Origin: JASHVB01 sp035508435
Lineage (GTDB): Bacteria; Pseudomonadota; Alphaproteobacteria; Acetobacterales; Acetobacteraceae
Direction: 5' to 3'
DNA length: 64,000 nt
Assembly: GCA_035508435.1 (NCBI GenBank)
Contig: DATJNA010000207.1
Location: forward strand, 12,528-76,527
Positions 8,292 through 17,667 of the stretch are shown here, one piece after another. A model generated the notes under the pieces. The model was not told the DNA's origin. It saw nothing but the letters and a program-made list of their open reading frames with translations, and made no database searches. Every line of letters begins with the position of its first letter. Within the stretch, counting starts at the first letter, position 1. The translations under genes and the position numbers were made by a program.

Positions 8292-9356
8292 ATGATCCAG
8301 GGCGCCGATGTTTCCTCGATCGCCTATGACCCGCGGGCGCAGCATACGCGACACATGCAGGATGATTCTTTTCGGGTGGTGAAGGCCCTGCATCCCCGTT
8401 GGCGGGGTGCATTGGCCCTGTCCACCGTCGATTGCTCCCTGGTGCATCGGGACCATGGAACCCGCGGAACCTACCGGCTTCACTCAGGAACGTTGTACGT
8501 GGCCTGGAACGAGTTCCCCGGTGAGACCTTCATCGAAGTCCACGGCGTCTTTGTGCATGACAGCCTGGTACGGCGCCGCGTCGCGCCGATACCACAGACC
8601 GGTGCCCGGCAGCGGCTGCCGGGAGATCAGGCCGCCATCCAGGTTGTCAGCCTGCGCAGGACACCTGAGCGGCGGCAGGATTTCATCAGTTTGAACCCTG
8701 GCTTCGATTTTGACTTCTTTGATGCCGTGGACGGCAGCACCGTCGATCAGGCGCATTTCTTTGACAGCGGCCTCGCCGAGCGCGGCCTCCGCTACTCCGC
8801 TGGTGCCATCGGCTGTGCCTTGTCCCACCTCGCGCTGTGGGAACGTGCCGCAACCGAGCAAGTGGTGCTGACGATCGTGGAAGACGATGCCGTGCTGCGG
8901 GGTGACTTCGAGGCAAAGACGCAGGACGTGATCGCCCGACTGCCGTCCGACTGGGACCTGATCATGTGGGGGTGGAATTTCGATTCTGTCCTGTCGATCA
9001 ATGCCATGCCTGGCATATCGCCGGTGGTGATCTCCTGCGACCAGGAGAGCCTGCGGCGGTCGATCGACACGTTCCGTCTGACCCGGCTGGAACCGCACAT
9101 CTTCCCCTTGGACAAGTGCTTCGGCACCTGCGCCTATTCGATCAGCCCGGCAGGCAGCAAGAAGTTCAAGGCCAATTGTTTTCCGTTGCGCAATGCGGGA
9201 GTCTGGTTCCCGTTGTTGAACCGCGTGCGGCCCAATGACGGCATCGACATCGCGATGAACCGCATCTATCCCGTGACGAACTCCTTTGTGTCGTTCCCGC
9301 CCATGGCGATCACACCCAACGTCAATACCGAATCGCTGACCTTGCGACGGCAGTAG
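8292..9356 (+). CDS. Glycosyltransferase family 25 (LPS-type) protein
   Basis: 354 residues from ATG 8292; ATG 8355 is an alternative, and neither has a strong ribosome binding site. An N-terminal beta-rich region (about residues 22-95, with RGTYRLHSGTLYVAWNEFPGETF) precedes the GT25 domain. That domain starts at IQVVSLRRTPERRQDF near 118 and shows GAIGCALSHLALWERA and the acidic metal-binding motif IVEDDAVL. GT25 enzymes add hexoses to lipopolysaccharide or other glycans. No lipopolysaccharide cluster surrounds it; a radical SAM gene follows on the same strand. The N-terminal domain is not standard for GT25 and its role is unknown. Confidence 0.83.
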   Translation: MIQGADVSSIAYDPRAQHTRHMQDDSFRVVKALHPRWRGALALSTVDCSLVHRDHGTRGTYRLHSGTLYVAWNEFPGETFIEVHGVFVHDSLVRRRVAPIPQTGARQRLPGDQAAIQVVSLRRTPERRQDFISLNPGFDFDFFDAVDGSTVDQAHFFDSGLAERGLRYSAGAIGCALSHLALWERAATEQVVLTIVEDDAVLRGDFEAKTQDVIARLPSDWDLIMWGWNFDSVLSINAMPGISPVVISCDQESLRRSIDTFRLTRLEPHIFPLDKCFGTCAYSISPAGSKKFKANCFPLRNAGVWFPLLNRVRPNDGIDIAMNRIYPVTNSFVSFPPMAITPNVNTESLTLRRQ

Positions 9357-9411
9357 CGGCGTTCGTCTCCGGTGAGGCACCCGCCGCGCGGCACCGGCCC
9401 CCGCCGGCATC

Positions 9412-9437
9412 GGCGTTGGCGTTGGCGTTGGCGTTGG
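9412..9437. repeat. Hexanucleotide GGCGTT repeat, four copies
   Basis: Perfect GGCGTT units run from 9412 to 9435, followed by GGC. They sit between the glycosyltransferase stop and the radical SAM gene. Repeats of this type can change length by slippage. Confidence 0.9.
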
Positions 9438-9580
9438 CCGGTTGCACGGCCACATCCTGCTTGCAATGGCCGACGCGGCCGTGTTAACGACATGCCGATT
9501 CCGTGAACGGACAACGTCCGATATGATGGTTCAGCGTGGCGACCTGCCCGCTGGGGCCGTTGCCGAGGGGCACTGTCGTC

Positions 9581-10462
9581 ATGCCATCCCTTGAATTCAC
9601 CTTGATGGTGGGCTGCCCGCTGATGTGTACATTTTGCCCGCAGGACAAATTGCGCGGCATGTACGGCAAGGCGACGAAGTACTTCACGCTGGAGAATTTC
9701 AAGGAGATCGTCAGGAAGGTTCCCAAGCACGTCCGGATCGACTTTTCCGGGATGGCGGAACCGTGGGCGAATCCCGACGCGACCGAGATGCTGCGCCATG
9801 TCCTGACCGAGGGCTACAGGTTCGCCCTCTATACGACCCTGTATGGCATGGAGCGGACCGATTGCGCGCAGGTGATCGACCTGCTGCGGCGCCACGCCCC
9901 GCAGGTGGAAGTGGTGTGCCTGCATCTGCCCGATCGCAACGGCAATATGCGCGGCTGGAAATACAACGCCGACTATGAGGCGAACCTGATCGACTTCATC
10001 AGGCTGGCAATGCAGCGTGTGATGCCGAGTTTCGAAGTCATGACCATGGACGAGGGCGGCACACCTCACAAGGATCTCGATCATCTTGGCATCAAGCTCG
10101 GCCCCTGGATCGGCCATACCCGCGCCGGCAATGTGAGCCTGGAGGATGTGCCCGGGCAGAAGATCTACGTGAAGCCGGAACATAACAGCGCCGTCAGTTG
10201 TTCATTCACCCGCTTCTACGATCAGAATGTCTGCCTTCCCAATGGCGATGTCGTGCTGTGCTGCATGGATTACGGCATGCAGCACAAGATCGGGAATCTG
10301 TTAGAGCAAGATTATTATGAAATGTTCGCCTCGTCGGGAATTGCGAAGCTGATGGTGGAGAATATGCGGCCGCGGTTTTCGCACGAGTCGCTCTGCAAGA
10401 CCTGCAATCGCGCCACGCTGCATGGCCAGCCCAACAGCTATCTGCGTTGGCAGCCGGTGTGA
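9581..10462 (+). CDS. Radical SAM/SPASM domain protein
   Basis: 293 residues from ATG 9581; a GTG at 9536 in the same frame is an alternative. The [4Fe-4S]-SAM motif is CPLMCTFC at residues 12-19, right at the N-terminus. A cysteine-rich C-terminal part (CSFTRFYDQNVCLPNGDVVLCC and, near the end, CKTCNRA) is the SPASM auxiliary-cluster domain. The family uses the 5'-deoxyadenosyl radical for peptide or sugar modification. The nearest partner is the GT25 gene upstream, so a glycan-modifying role is possible but unproven. No small precursor peptide gene was seen nearby. Confidence 0.88.
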   Translation: MPSLEFTLMVGCPLMCTFCPQDKLRGMYGKATKYFTLENFKEIVRKVPKHVRIDFSGMAEPWANPDATEMLRHVLTEGYRFALYTTLYGMERTDCAQVIDLLRRHAPQVEVVCLHLPDRNGNMRGWKYNADYEANLIDFIRLAMQRVMPSFEVMTMDEGGTPHKDLDHLGIKLGPWIGHTRAGNVSLEDVPGQKIYVKPEHNSAVSCSFTRFYDQNVCLPNGDVVLCCMDYGMQHKIGNLLEQDYYEMFASSGIAKLMVENMRPRFSHESLCKTCNRATLHGQPNSYLRWQPV

Positions 10463-10661
10463 TCGACCGGTGCGCGCGCCAGGCCAAGGTTGATCCACGC
10501 CGCCGCCCGCAGAATCCTGGCTGCGCCCCGGCCTGGCTGCGCCCCGGGCACGACGATGCCAGCCCGCTACAGGCGGCTGCGTGCCACCATCGTGCCGGGT
10601 GCTCCGGCGGGACCCGACCGCTGCCCGATGGCCGCGCCCGTGTCGCCGTGCCGGGCGGCTG

Positions 10662-10850
10662 ATGTTCGGCCCCGCCAGCGCGGCGGAAATCCATGCCGCA
10701 CAGATCCTCACCGGCCTCGCCATGGCGTTGTTCCTGTCGGTCGGCCTGATCCCCGGTCTGCGGCGCCACGCCCGTACCATCCAGGCCGTCGTGCTCACGG
10801 CCTACCTGCTCGGCTGCGCCGCGTTCATCGGCTATGTACTGCTGCGATGA
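10662..10850 (+). CDS. Small two-helix membrane protein
   Basis: 62 residues from ATG 10662. Two hydrophobic segments are clear: AAQILTGLAMALFLSVGLIPG (about 11-31) and TIQAVVLTAYLLGCAAFIGYVLL (about 38-60), separated by a basic loop RRHAR. GGGCGGC lies a few bases before the start. No family recognised. It precedes phhB by 44 bases on the same strand and may be co-transcribed with it. Confidence 0.6.
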   Translation: MFGPASAAEIHAAQILTGLAMALFLSVGLIPGLRRHARTIQAVVLTAYLLGCAAFIGYVLLR

Positions 10851-10894
10851 CAAGCAAGCCTCTCCCTGGGAGAGGCCCATTGGAGGAGTGCCCC

Positions 10895-11188
10895 ATGGTC
10901 CAACGCCTGACCGACACCGAGCGTGCCGCCCTCGCCAGCGCCCTGCCCCACTGGCAGGTCCAGGCCTCGCCGGAGTCCATTCGCCGCGAGTTCCGCTTCA
11001 AGGACTTCAGCCACGCCTGGGGCTTCATGTCGCGCGTCGCGCTGCTGGCGGAGAAGCAAGACCACCATCCGGACTGGTCGAATGTGTGGAACACGGTCCG
11101 TGTCGTGCTGAACACGCACGACGCCGGCGGCCTCACGCAGAAGGACGTGGCGCTGGCGCGTGCGATCGACGCCGTGGTGGATGGCTGA
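10895..11188 (+). CDS. phhB: 4a-hydroxytetrahydrobiopterin dehydratase
   Basis: 97 residues, the normal size of pterin-4a-carbinolamine dehydratase. The signature DHHPDWSNVWNTV near residue 57 and the C-terminal THDAGGLTQKDVALARAID are both clear. The enzyme dehydrates the pterin carbinolamine to regenerate the cofactor of aromatic amino acid hydroxylases. No phenylalanine hydroxylase gene lies in the window. GGAGG stands nine bases before ATG 10895. Its last eight bases overlap the start of mmcB, so the two are probably translationally coupled. Confidence 0.95.
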   Translation: MVQRLTDTERAALASALPHWQVQASPESIRREFRFKDFSHAWGFMSRVALLAEKQDHHPDWSNVWNTVRVVLNTHDAGGLTQKDVALARAIDAVVDG

Positions 11189-11651
11189 CCCGAGCCTTCC
11201 CCAACGCGCGCTGGTCATCCGCCGCGCCACCGCACGGCTGTGTGGCCGGCTGGGCTGGGCACCGCTGCACGAAGTGGCGCTGCCGAACGGTCGCCGCGCC
11301 GACATCCTGGCGCTGCGTCCGGACGGAAGCTTCGTCTGTATCGAGGTGAAATCCGGCCCACGCGATTTCCTCACCGACCTGAAATGGCCGGACTATCGCG
11401 CGTCCTCCGATGCATTGTTCTTTGCCGTGGATGCAGACTTCCCGCGCGAGCTGCTGCCCGCGGAAACCGGCCTGATCGTCGCTGCCGGCCTGGAAGCCGA
11501 CCTGCTGCGGGAAGCACCGACGCATCCCCTCCCCGCGCCGCGGCGCCGTGCGCTGCTGCATCGCTTCGCCATGCTCGCCGCGGGCCGGCTGGCCGCACTC
11601 GAAGACCCAGGCGGCGTCGCGGATCTGCGGGCAGCGCTCAGGGTGGAGTAG
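11181..11651 (+). CDS. mmcB: MmcB family DNA repair protein
   Basis: 156 residues from ATG 11181, overlapping the phhB stop. The core reads EVALPNGRRADILALRPDGSFVCIEVKSGPRDFLTDLKWPDY, a PD-(D/E)xK nuclease-like pattern with D, E and K (ADILAL, CIEVK). In Caulobacter, MmcB is linked to mitomycin C resistance and works with the ImuABC mutasome. The family is largely alphaproteobacterial, which supports the taxonomic guess. I found no GAAC-N7-GAAC box immediately upstream; transcription may come from phhB or further upstream. Confidence 0.9.
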   Translation: MADPSLPQRALVIRRATARLCGRLGWAPLHEVALPNGRRADILALRPDGSFVCIEVKSGPRDFLTDLKWPDYRASSDALFFAVDADFPRELLPAETGLIVAAGLEADLLREAPTHPLPAPRRRALLHRFAMLAAGRLAALEDPGGVADLRAALRVE

Positions 11652-11768
11652 CCGCCGCTATCAGACAAGCGCGGGCCAGACGCGCCATGTCATTGCAGCG
11701 CGAGCCGGACGCGCCGTGTCACTGCGGGCAGCGAGAGCGGAACGTGGCGCGACGCGGCCATCTCACCG

Positions 11769-12971
11769 TCAACGCTCCGGCGCGCTCACCACCTTCCGGT
11801 CCAGCAGCCCGGCAATCTCGGCCGGACTGTAGCCATGCTCCGCGAGCACGGCGCGCGTATGCTCGCCCAGCACCGGTGCATGCGCCCGCTTCGTGCCGGA
11901 TTCGAACGGCGCCAGACCGGGAATGTTGGGCATCGGCACCGGCTCCGGCACGCCCGGTTGCTGCAGCCAGGACATGATGCCGCTCGCCACCACCTGGTCC
12001 TCCCGCAGGAACTCGCGGTAGCTGTTCACCTTGCCGTTCATGATGCCGCGCTCGGTCAGCCGCGCCGCCAGCCAGTCGGTTTGCAGCCCTGCGATGGCCG
12101 GACGCACCACCGCATAGAGCTCGTCCAGATTGTCCGCCCGCGCCGTGTGCGTGGCAAAACGCGGATCGTCGAGCAAACCCGGCTGATCGATTGCGTCGCA
12201 GAACGGCGGCCAGTCGCTGGGACGCACCATGGTGATGTTCAACTGCCCGTCAGCAGTGGTGTAGACCGCGTTCGGCATGCTGGTGCGCTGTGCCTTGCCA
12301 TGCTCCAGGTACTGCGCCATCAGCCGGATCACCGACAGCATCGCGCCGCCATGCATCAGGCTGAGCTCGATGTATCGCCCGCGCTTCTGCTTCTGCTCTC
12401 GCCGCGCATAGAGCGAGGTGGCGACGGCCTGGAAGCCAAGCAGTCCGCTGTACATGTCGATCAACGAGATCGCGATGCGGTGCGGATGGTTGTCATGCTC
12501 GCCGCGATTTTCATCGACGATGCCGGTCATCGCCTGCAGCACCGGATCCATCGCCGGCCGCTCCGCCAACGGGCCGGTCTGCCCGAAGCCGGAAATCGAG
12601 TAGTAGATGATCTGCGGCTCGCGTTCGCTGACCTCGCCGTAGCCGAAGCCGTAGCGCCGGATGGTGCCGGGGCGAAATCCCTCGATGAACACGTCGGCGC
12701 CACGCAGCAGCCGCCACAGGATCTGCTTGCCCTCTTCGGTCTTCAGATCCAGCGCCAGGCTGCGCTTGCCCAGAGTGCCGAACAACGAATAGGCGGAATG
12801 GTCCTGGTAGCGCTTGCCAAGGATGCGCGACCAGTCGCCGCCGTTGTACGGCGTTTCCACCTTGATGACGTCCGCCCCGTGCTGCGCCAGGAACATGGCG
12901 CAGGACGGACCGGCGACGCCGCCGCTGAGATCGATCACCTTCAAGCCGGCGAAGGCCGTGTCGTAGGACAT
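11769..12971 (-). CDS. CaiB/BaiF (family III) CoA-transferase
   Basis: 400 residues from ATG 12971 (a TTG start nine bases earlier is possible). Family III hallmarks: LKVIDLSGGVAGPSCAMFLAQHGADVIKVE at the N-terminus, FIEGFRPGTIRRYGFGY near 107, SGFGQTGPLAERPAMD, and the region LIDMYSGLLGFQAV holding the probable catalytic aspartate. These enzymes transfer CoA between carboxylic acids. The substrate is unknown; formyl-, succinyl- and carnitine-type members look alike at this level. The NTF2-like gene immediately upstream is on the same strand with a 16-base gap, so the two probably form an operon. Confidence 0.92.
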   Translation of the reverse strand: MSYDTAFAGLKVIDLSGGVAGPSCAMFLAQHGADVIKVETPYNGGDWSRILGKRYQDHSAYSLFGTLGKRSLALDLKTEEGKQILWRLLRGADVFIEGFRPGTIRRYGFGYGEVSEREPQIIYYSISGFGQTGPLAERPAMDPVLQAMTGIVDENRGEHDNHPHRIAISLIDMYSGLLGFQAVATSLYARREQKQKRGRYIELSLMHGGAMLSVIRLMAQYLEHGKAQRTSMPNAVYTTADGQLNITMVRPSDWPPFCDAIDQPGLLDDPRFATHTARADNLDELYAVVRPAIAGLQTDWLAARLTERGIMNGKVNSYREFLREDQVVASGIMSWLQQPGVPEPVPMPNIPGLAPFESGTKRAHAPVLGEHTRAVLAEHGYSPAEIAGLLDRKVVSAPER

Positions 12972-12987
12972 GCTGCGCAACCCCGTC

Positions 12988-13362
12988 TTATTCAGGCAGA
13001 CGCGTGGATTGCCACGTCACCATCTGCCACTGCCCGCCGCGCTTGCCCCATACGTCGGTGAAGCGGACGCCGAACGCGTTCGGCTTGCCGTTCGACAGAA
13101 CGCTGATCCGCGCGATGCCGGTCACCACCACGGCATCGCCCAGGTCCTGCGCCTTCACCTCCGATGGTTCGACGCCGGTATAGACAGTGGCACCGGATTC
13201 CATCGCGCCGACCAGGCTCCGCTTGGTGTCGAGCCGCGCGGAGGAATGGCAGTAAATCAGGTCGTCAGCGAGCAATTTGTTCAGCGTGGCGACATCCTTC
13301 CCCGCCATCGCCTGCATGCGTTGACGATCCAGCCCGATGACATGATCCGCGTTGCCAGCCAT
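12988..13362 (-). CDS. NTF2-like/SnoaL-type family protein
   Basis: 124 residues from ATG 13362. The pattern RMQAMAGKDVATLNKLLADDLIYCHSSARLDTKRSLV followed by alternating strands ending in GQWQMVTWQSTRLPE is typical of DUF4440/SnoaL-like NTF2 folds. Such proteins form cone-shaped dimers that act as isomerases, hydratases or binding proteins. It sits 16 bases upstream of the CoA-transferase and likely belongs to the same degradative pathway. The start has a GGGGAGAG-type Shine-Dalgarno sequence upstream on the minus strand. Confidence 0.8.
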   Translation of the reverse strand: MAGNADHVIGLDRQRMQAMAGKDVATLNKLLADDLIYCHSSARLDTKRSLVGAMESGATVYTGVEPSEVKAQDLGDAVVVTGIARISVLSNGKPNAFGVRFTDVWGKRGGQWQMVTWQSTRLPE

Positions 13363-13536
13363 TGGTTTCTCTCCCCTCGAATGGTGTTTGGCAGGCAACC
13401 ATATCGCGCTCGCGCGGAGCGGTCACGCCCGGCGCTGGGGCCGCGGTCACGCCCGCCGTTGGACGGGGCAAGGGGAGCGTCGTCCAACCCCTATCGAGGC
13501 ATCATGGGCTCCCTTGTCGCGGCATCATGGGCGCCC

Positions 13537-13660
13537 TGTCATTGCGAGGCCGGCAGGCCGAAGCAACCTCGGTCGAATGCGTGTCAGAACGCCTGGTGCA
13601 TCGCCTCGACCGAGATTGCAGCGTCCCGCCACGCTTCGCCCGCGGTCTTCGCAAAGACAC
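13537..13660. repeat. REP-like intergenic palindromic element (copy A)
   Basis: Begins TGTCATTGCGAGGCCGGC, continues through AAGCAACCTCGGTCGA, and on the other side has TCGACCGAGATTGC and CCCGCCACGCTTCGCCCGCGG. The inner arms CTCGGTCGA/TCGACCGAG are a perfect inverted repeat. Related elements are at 17668, 34407 and 58625. It occupies most of the 315-base gap between the NTF2-like gene and the histidine kinase gene. Confidence 0.75.
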
Positions 13661-13677
13661 TGGGCGCAGGCAGCCCA

Positions 13678-16305
13678 TCACGCCTCGTCCAGCACCTGGC
13701 GGATCTTTGCTCCGAGAGCGGCAAAGGTGAACGGCTTGGTGATCAACTGCACCCCCGGATCCAGCCGGCCGTGATGCACGATCGCATTGCGCGCGTAGCC
13801 GCTGGTGAACAACACCTTCAACAGGGCGCGGCGCCGTAGCGCCTCGTCGGCAAGCCGGCGGCCATTCATGCCGCCGGGCAGGCCGATATCGGTGAACAAC
13901 AGCGCAACATCGGGATGCGCGTCGATCATCCGCAGTGCCGTGGTGCCGTCCGATGCCGCCAGCACGCGATAGCCCAGTTCCTGCAACATCTCGACGGAGA
14001 AGCTGCGCACGTCGGCCTGATCCTCCACCACCAGGATCATCTCGCCATGACCGCGCGGCACGGCGGGAACCGCCGGCTGCGTTTCGGTGGATACCGGCTC
14101 GTGCAGCCGTGGCAGATAGAGCTTCACGGTGGTGCCGGCGCCAACCTCGCTGTAGATGCGCACATGCCCACCTGACTGTCTTACGAAACCATAGACCTGC
14201 GACAGCCCAAGCCCGGTACCCTGGCCCACTTCCTTGGTGGTGAAAAACGGTTCGAAGGCTTTCGCTACCACCTCCTCCGGCATCCCCGTACCGGTATCGC
14301 TGACGAAGATGCCGACATACTGCCCGGACACGACATCCGCCGTGGCCGCGTAGCTGTCGTCGAGATAGACATTGGCCGCCTCGATCGTCAGCTTGCCGCC
14401 ATCCGGCATGGCATCGCGCGCGTTCACCGCCAGGTTGAGCAATGAGTTCTCGAGCTGGTTGGCGTCGGCGAAGATTGGCCAAACGCCGCCGGCCAGCACC
14501 GTTTCGATCGCGATACTCTCCGGCAGGGTGCGGCGCAGCATCTCCGAAACCCCGCCAATCAAGGCATTGGTCGAGATCGACCGCGGCTCCAGCGGCTGGC
14601 GGCGCGAGAACGCCAGCAACTGATGCGTCAGGACGGCGGCACGCGAGGTCGCGCGCGTCGCGGCGTTGGTCAGCCGCAACAGCGACTCGTTCCCACCCTC
14701 CTTCAGCCGCCGCTGCAAGGTTTCCAGGTTGCCACCGATCACCGTGAGCAAATTGTTGAAATCATGCGCGACGCCGCCGGTGAGCTGGCCGATCGCCTCC
14801 ATCTTCTGCGCCTGCCGCAAGCGCTCCTCTGCCACGCGCTTCTCGGTCAGGTCGCGCGTCACCTTGGCGAAGCCGAGCAATTGTCCCAGCGGATCGCGGA
14901 TCGCATGCAGCACCACGCTGGCCCAGAAGCGGCTGCCATCCTTGCGTACTCGCCAACCCTCGCCCTCATAGCTGCCGGTCTTCATCGCGGTTGCCATCAC
15001 AACGTCCGGCACGCCCGCCTTCCGATCGTCCTCGGTATAGAACCGCGACAGATGCTCGCCGAGAATCTCTTGCTCCGTGTAGCCTTTCAGGCGCTGGGCG
15101 CCCGGATTCCATTTTATCACGTGGCCGGTTGGATCGAGCATGTAGATCGCATAGTCGGTCACCGCTTCCACCAGCAACCGGAACCGGCGCTCGCTTTCGC
15201 GCAATTCGGCGTAGCTTGCTTCCAACTGCCGCGCACGCTCGTTGACGCGTTGCTCCAGCGTGTCATTCAGGGTTTGCAGCGCTTCCTCGGTACGTCGGCG
15301 TGCCGCGATGTCCTGCTGGCTGGTCTGGTAGAGCAATGCGTTGTCGAGCGCGACCGCGGCCTGTGCCGCGATCCCGGCCAGGATGTGGTCGGCGCGGCCG
15401 CTGAACACGCCAGGATCGGAGTGGCCCAGGAACAGACCGCCCAGCACGTCGCCGGACCGCGAAACGACAGGCACCGCGAGCAAGCTGCGCAGCCGTCGCG
15501 CGGCGGCACCAAACAACGGCAGAACCATCGCGCGCCGTTGCGGGGGTTCGACATCCCCGAAGCGCAGCGGCTGGGCGCCATGGAAGATGGACCCCAGCAT
15601 GGCCGCATCCGGCGCGCCCGAGCCCGAGAACATGTCGCGCGGCAGGCCGACTACGGCATACAGCGTCCGGGGATTGTCCCTGCGGTCTATCGCCCGACAG
15701 ATAAACACGGCGAACTCCGCACCCGAGATCTCGACACCGGCATCGGTCAGGGCCTGCGCCAGGCGTTCCAGATCGAGGTCGGCGGCAAGCGCGATGCCGG
15801 TGCGGTTCAGCGCCTCGAGCGCCCGAGCCTCTTCGCGCAGTTCCGTGACGCGTGCTTCCAGCGTCTCGGTCATGGCCAGCAGGCGCGCCTCCAGCGTCTT
15901 TCGCTCGGTGATTTCGTAGCAGGCACCACGCAGCCAGCGCATTTGTCCCTCGGTGTCGCTGGCAACGTCGCCCTTCAGCGCCAGCCAATGAACGCTGTCG
16001 TCGCCATGCCTGACCCGAATCTCAACGTTGGCAGCGCCGGTTTGTGTGACGCTCTGCAATGCGTTGCGCAGCTTGAGCCGGTCGTCGGGGAAGATCGGCG
16101 GTTCCCAATCGGCAAAGGCCGGTCGCGATACCGTGGGATCCAGGCCGAATAATACGGCGACCTGTGGCGTGGCGATCCAACGGTTCGTCACCAGGTCGAG
16201 TTCGAACGCCCCGATCCCGGTGCTGGCCTCCGCCAGCCGCAATTGCTCCTCGGTAAGCCGACTGTCCGGGCGCGTCTGCGCAAGATCGTTTGCCGACTGG
16301 CCCAT
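13678..16305 (-). CDS. PAS/GAF hybrid sensor histidine kinase with C-terminal receiver
   Basis: 875 residues, no membrane segment seen, so probably cytosolic. Order: N-terminal PAS (about 20-130), coiled coil, GAF-like domain (about 165-330), PAS domain (about 365-490, with YAIYMLDPTGHVIKWNPGAQR), dimerisation domain with phospho-acceptor His514 in GGVAHDFNNLL, HATPase with DTGTGMP and GTGLGLSQVYG, then a receiver with Asp806 in FTDIGLPGG. The H-box and receiver match the HWE-like/Bradyrhizobium-type soluble hybrid kinases. No separate response regulator is adjacent, so its output partner is encoded elsewhere. Confidence 0.93.
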   Translation of the reverse strand: MGQSANDLAQTRPDSRLTEEQLRLAEASTGIGAFELDLVTNRWIATPQVAVLFGLDPTVSRPAFADWEPPIFPDDRLKLRNALQSVTQTGAANVEIRVRHGDDSVHWLALKGDVASDTEGQMRWLRGACYEITERKTLEARLLAMTETLEARVTELREEARALEALNRTGIALAADLDLERLAQALTDAGVEISGAEFAVFICRAIDRRDNPRTLYAVVGLPRDMFSGSGAPDAAMLGSIFHGAQPLRFGDVEPPQRRAMVLPLFGAAARRLRSLLAVPVVSRSGDVLGGLFLGHSDPGVFSGRADHILAGIAAQAAVALDNALLYQTSQQDIAARRRTEEALQTLNDTLEQRVNERARQLEASYAELRESERRFRLLVEAVTDYAIYMLDPTGHVIKWNPGAQRLKGYTEQEILGEHLSRFYTEDDRKAGVPDVVMATAMKTGSYEGEGWRVRKDGSRFWASVVLHAIRDPLGQLLGFAKVTRDLTEKRVAEERLRQAQKMEAIGQLTGGVAHDFNNLLTVIGGNLETLQRRLKEGGNESLLRLTNAATRATSRAAVLTHQLLAFSRRQPLEPRSISTNALIGGVSEMLRRTLPESIAIETVLAGGVWPIFADANQLENSLLNLAVNARDAMPDGGKLTIEAANVYLDDSYAATADVVSGQYVGIFVSDTGTGMPEEVVAKAFEPFFTTKEVGQGTGLGLSQVYGFVRQSGGHVRIYSEVGAGTTVKLYLPRLHEPVSTETQPAVPAVPRGHGEMILVVEDQADVRSFSVEMLQELGYRVLAASDGTTALRMIDAHPDVALLFTDIGLPGGMNGRRLADEALRRRALLKVLFTSGYARNAIVHHGRLDPGVQLITKPFTFAALGAKIRQVLDEA

Positions 16306-16318
16306 TTCCTACGGTCCG

Positions 16319-17380
16319 TTATGCCGCGCGGCCGGACAGAATGGCCTTGGCCTCCGTCATCGCCCGCATCTTACCAAGAGCGACATGGCGCGGCAGGTGG
16401 TTGAAGCCGCACGAGCTTGTGACAATGGTTTGCTCGGCCGCCAGCCACGGGTTGGCGAGGATCCGCGCGGCGACCTCCTCACCGCTCTCCACATTGGGAT
16501 CCTGCACGTCCACGGCGCCAACGCCGAGCTGCCGATCCCCCAGCAGGCCCTCGTAGTGTGGCGCCATGTCGTACTCCACCAGGAAGCCGTCGCAATCAAT
16601 GGTACAAATGATATCGGCCTTGTAGCGCCCGGTATCAAAATAGCGATGGCCGATCTGACCGTCGTAATCCGAACCGACGGCATAATTTCCCTGGCAGATA
16701 TGCACCAACACGTGTACGTCGTCCGGCAATCCATCGAGCGCCAGGTTGATGGCATCCACCGCGGCCCGCGCCTCAGCGTCCTCCGCTACGGTGAAATACG
16801 GTTCGTCGATCTGGATATGCTTGCAGCCTGCCTCGGCCAGACGATGGAAATTGTGCCGCAGCAGACGGGCAAGATCGGTCATCATGCGGGACAGGTCGTT
16901 ATAGTATTCGTCATAGGCCACCGCCGCGAGCAAATGCGGACCGGTCATGGTGATCTTGACGGGCCGCCGGGCGAAGGTGGCGACCATGCGAAACTCGTCG
17001 ACCAGGCCGAGATCGGTCGCCGGGTCGATCGCACCGCGACAAACCGCGGCGGGATGGAACACATTCGGGTCATGTGCGCTGATCGGGCGTGGCCGGTTGG
17101 CGGCATGGAACGCCGCGATCTTCTGCCAGAAATAGTTCAGCATCGCGTTCGGCGGCGAGTGCCTGTTATGGGTGCGCCGATGCATCTCGCCGCCGGTGAT
17201 CACGTCGATTCCAGCCACTTCTTGCTCCAGAATCGCCGCCTGCGTCACACGAAACTGTGCATCCGCCAGGTCGCCCGCGGCGAGCTGCCCGAGCGTCACC
17301 TGGCGGTCGAGCGCTTCGTACCAACGCGGCACGCTATGAGCGCCGATCACCGTCGTGGTGTACGCCGGATAACGCGGCAC
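16319..17380 (-). CDS. Cobalamin-independent methionine synthase (MetE) C-terminal-like methyltransferase
   Basis: 353 residues, equal to only the catalytic half of MetE. The UROD/MetE-like barrel shows GEMHRRTHN, ITMTGPHLL, IDEPYF near residue 175, HICQGN and the C-terminal SSCGFNHLP. The metal-ligand residues are therefore likely His, Cys and the late Cys, as in MetE. Start chosen as GTG 17380 because AAGGAGA lies six bases before it; the frame runs on to 17407. Short MetE-like proteins act in methyl transfer, including core methionine synthases and demethylases; the acceptor and donor are unknown. It ends 13 bases before the kinase start, so they may be co-transcribed. Confidence 0.85.
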   Translation of the reverse strand: MPRYPAYTTTVIGAHSVPRWYEALDRQVTLGQLAAGDLADAQFRVTQAAILEQEVAGIDVITGGEMHRRTHNRHSPPNAMLNYFWQKIAAFHAANRPRPISAHDPNVFHPAAVCRGAIDPATDLGLVDEFRMVATFARRPVKITMTGPHLLAAVAYDEYYNDLSRMMTDLARLLRHNFHRLAEAGCKHIQIDEPYFTVAEDAEARAAVDAINLALDGLPDDVHVLVHICQGNYAVGSDYDGQIGHRYFDTGRYKADIICTIDCDGFLVEYDMAPHYEGLLGDRQLGVGAVDVQDPNVESGEEVAARILANPWLAAEQTIVTSSCGFNHLPRHVALGKMRAMTEAKAILSGRAA

Positions 17381-17667
17381 TGCTATCTCCTTGTGGGTTT
17401 GCGCCACGCAAAGTTGCCATTCGGGTTAGAGAGCGAACCTCCCGCCCCGGGCAAGACAACCGATCGGCAACTCGGAACCGGAGCGGTAACAATGACGATA
17501 GCGCGTGTGCCGGGCGACGGTGGCGCCCCATCACGCCAGGTGGCTGACCGGCAGCAGTTTGCTGCCGAGGCTGCCACTTCCCGGACATCGATCCGCTGGC
17601 ATTGCCCGCCGGGCGAGGCAATCCCGGCCGTCAAGGTGTGGCAATGGTCGGCGCTCCACCTTGCCGC

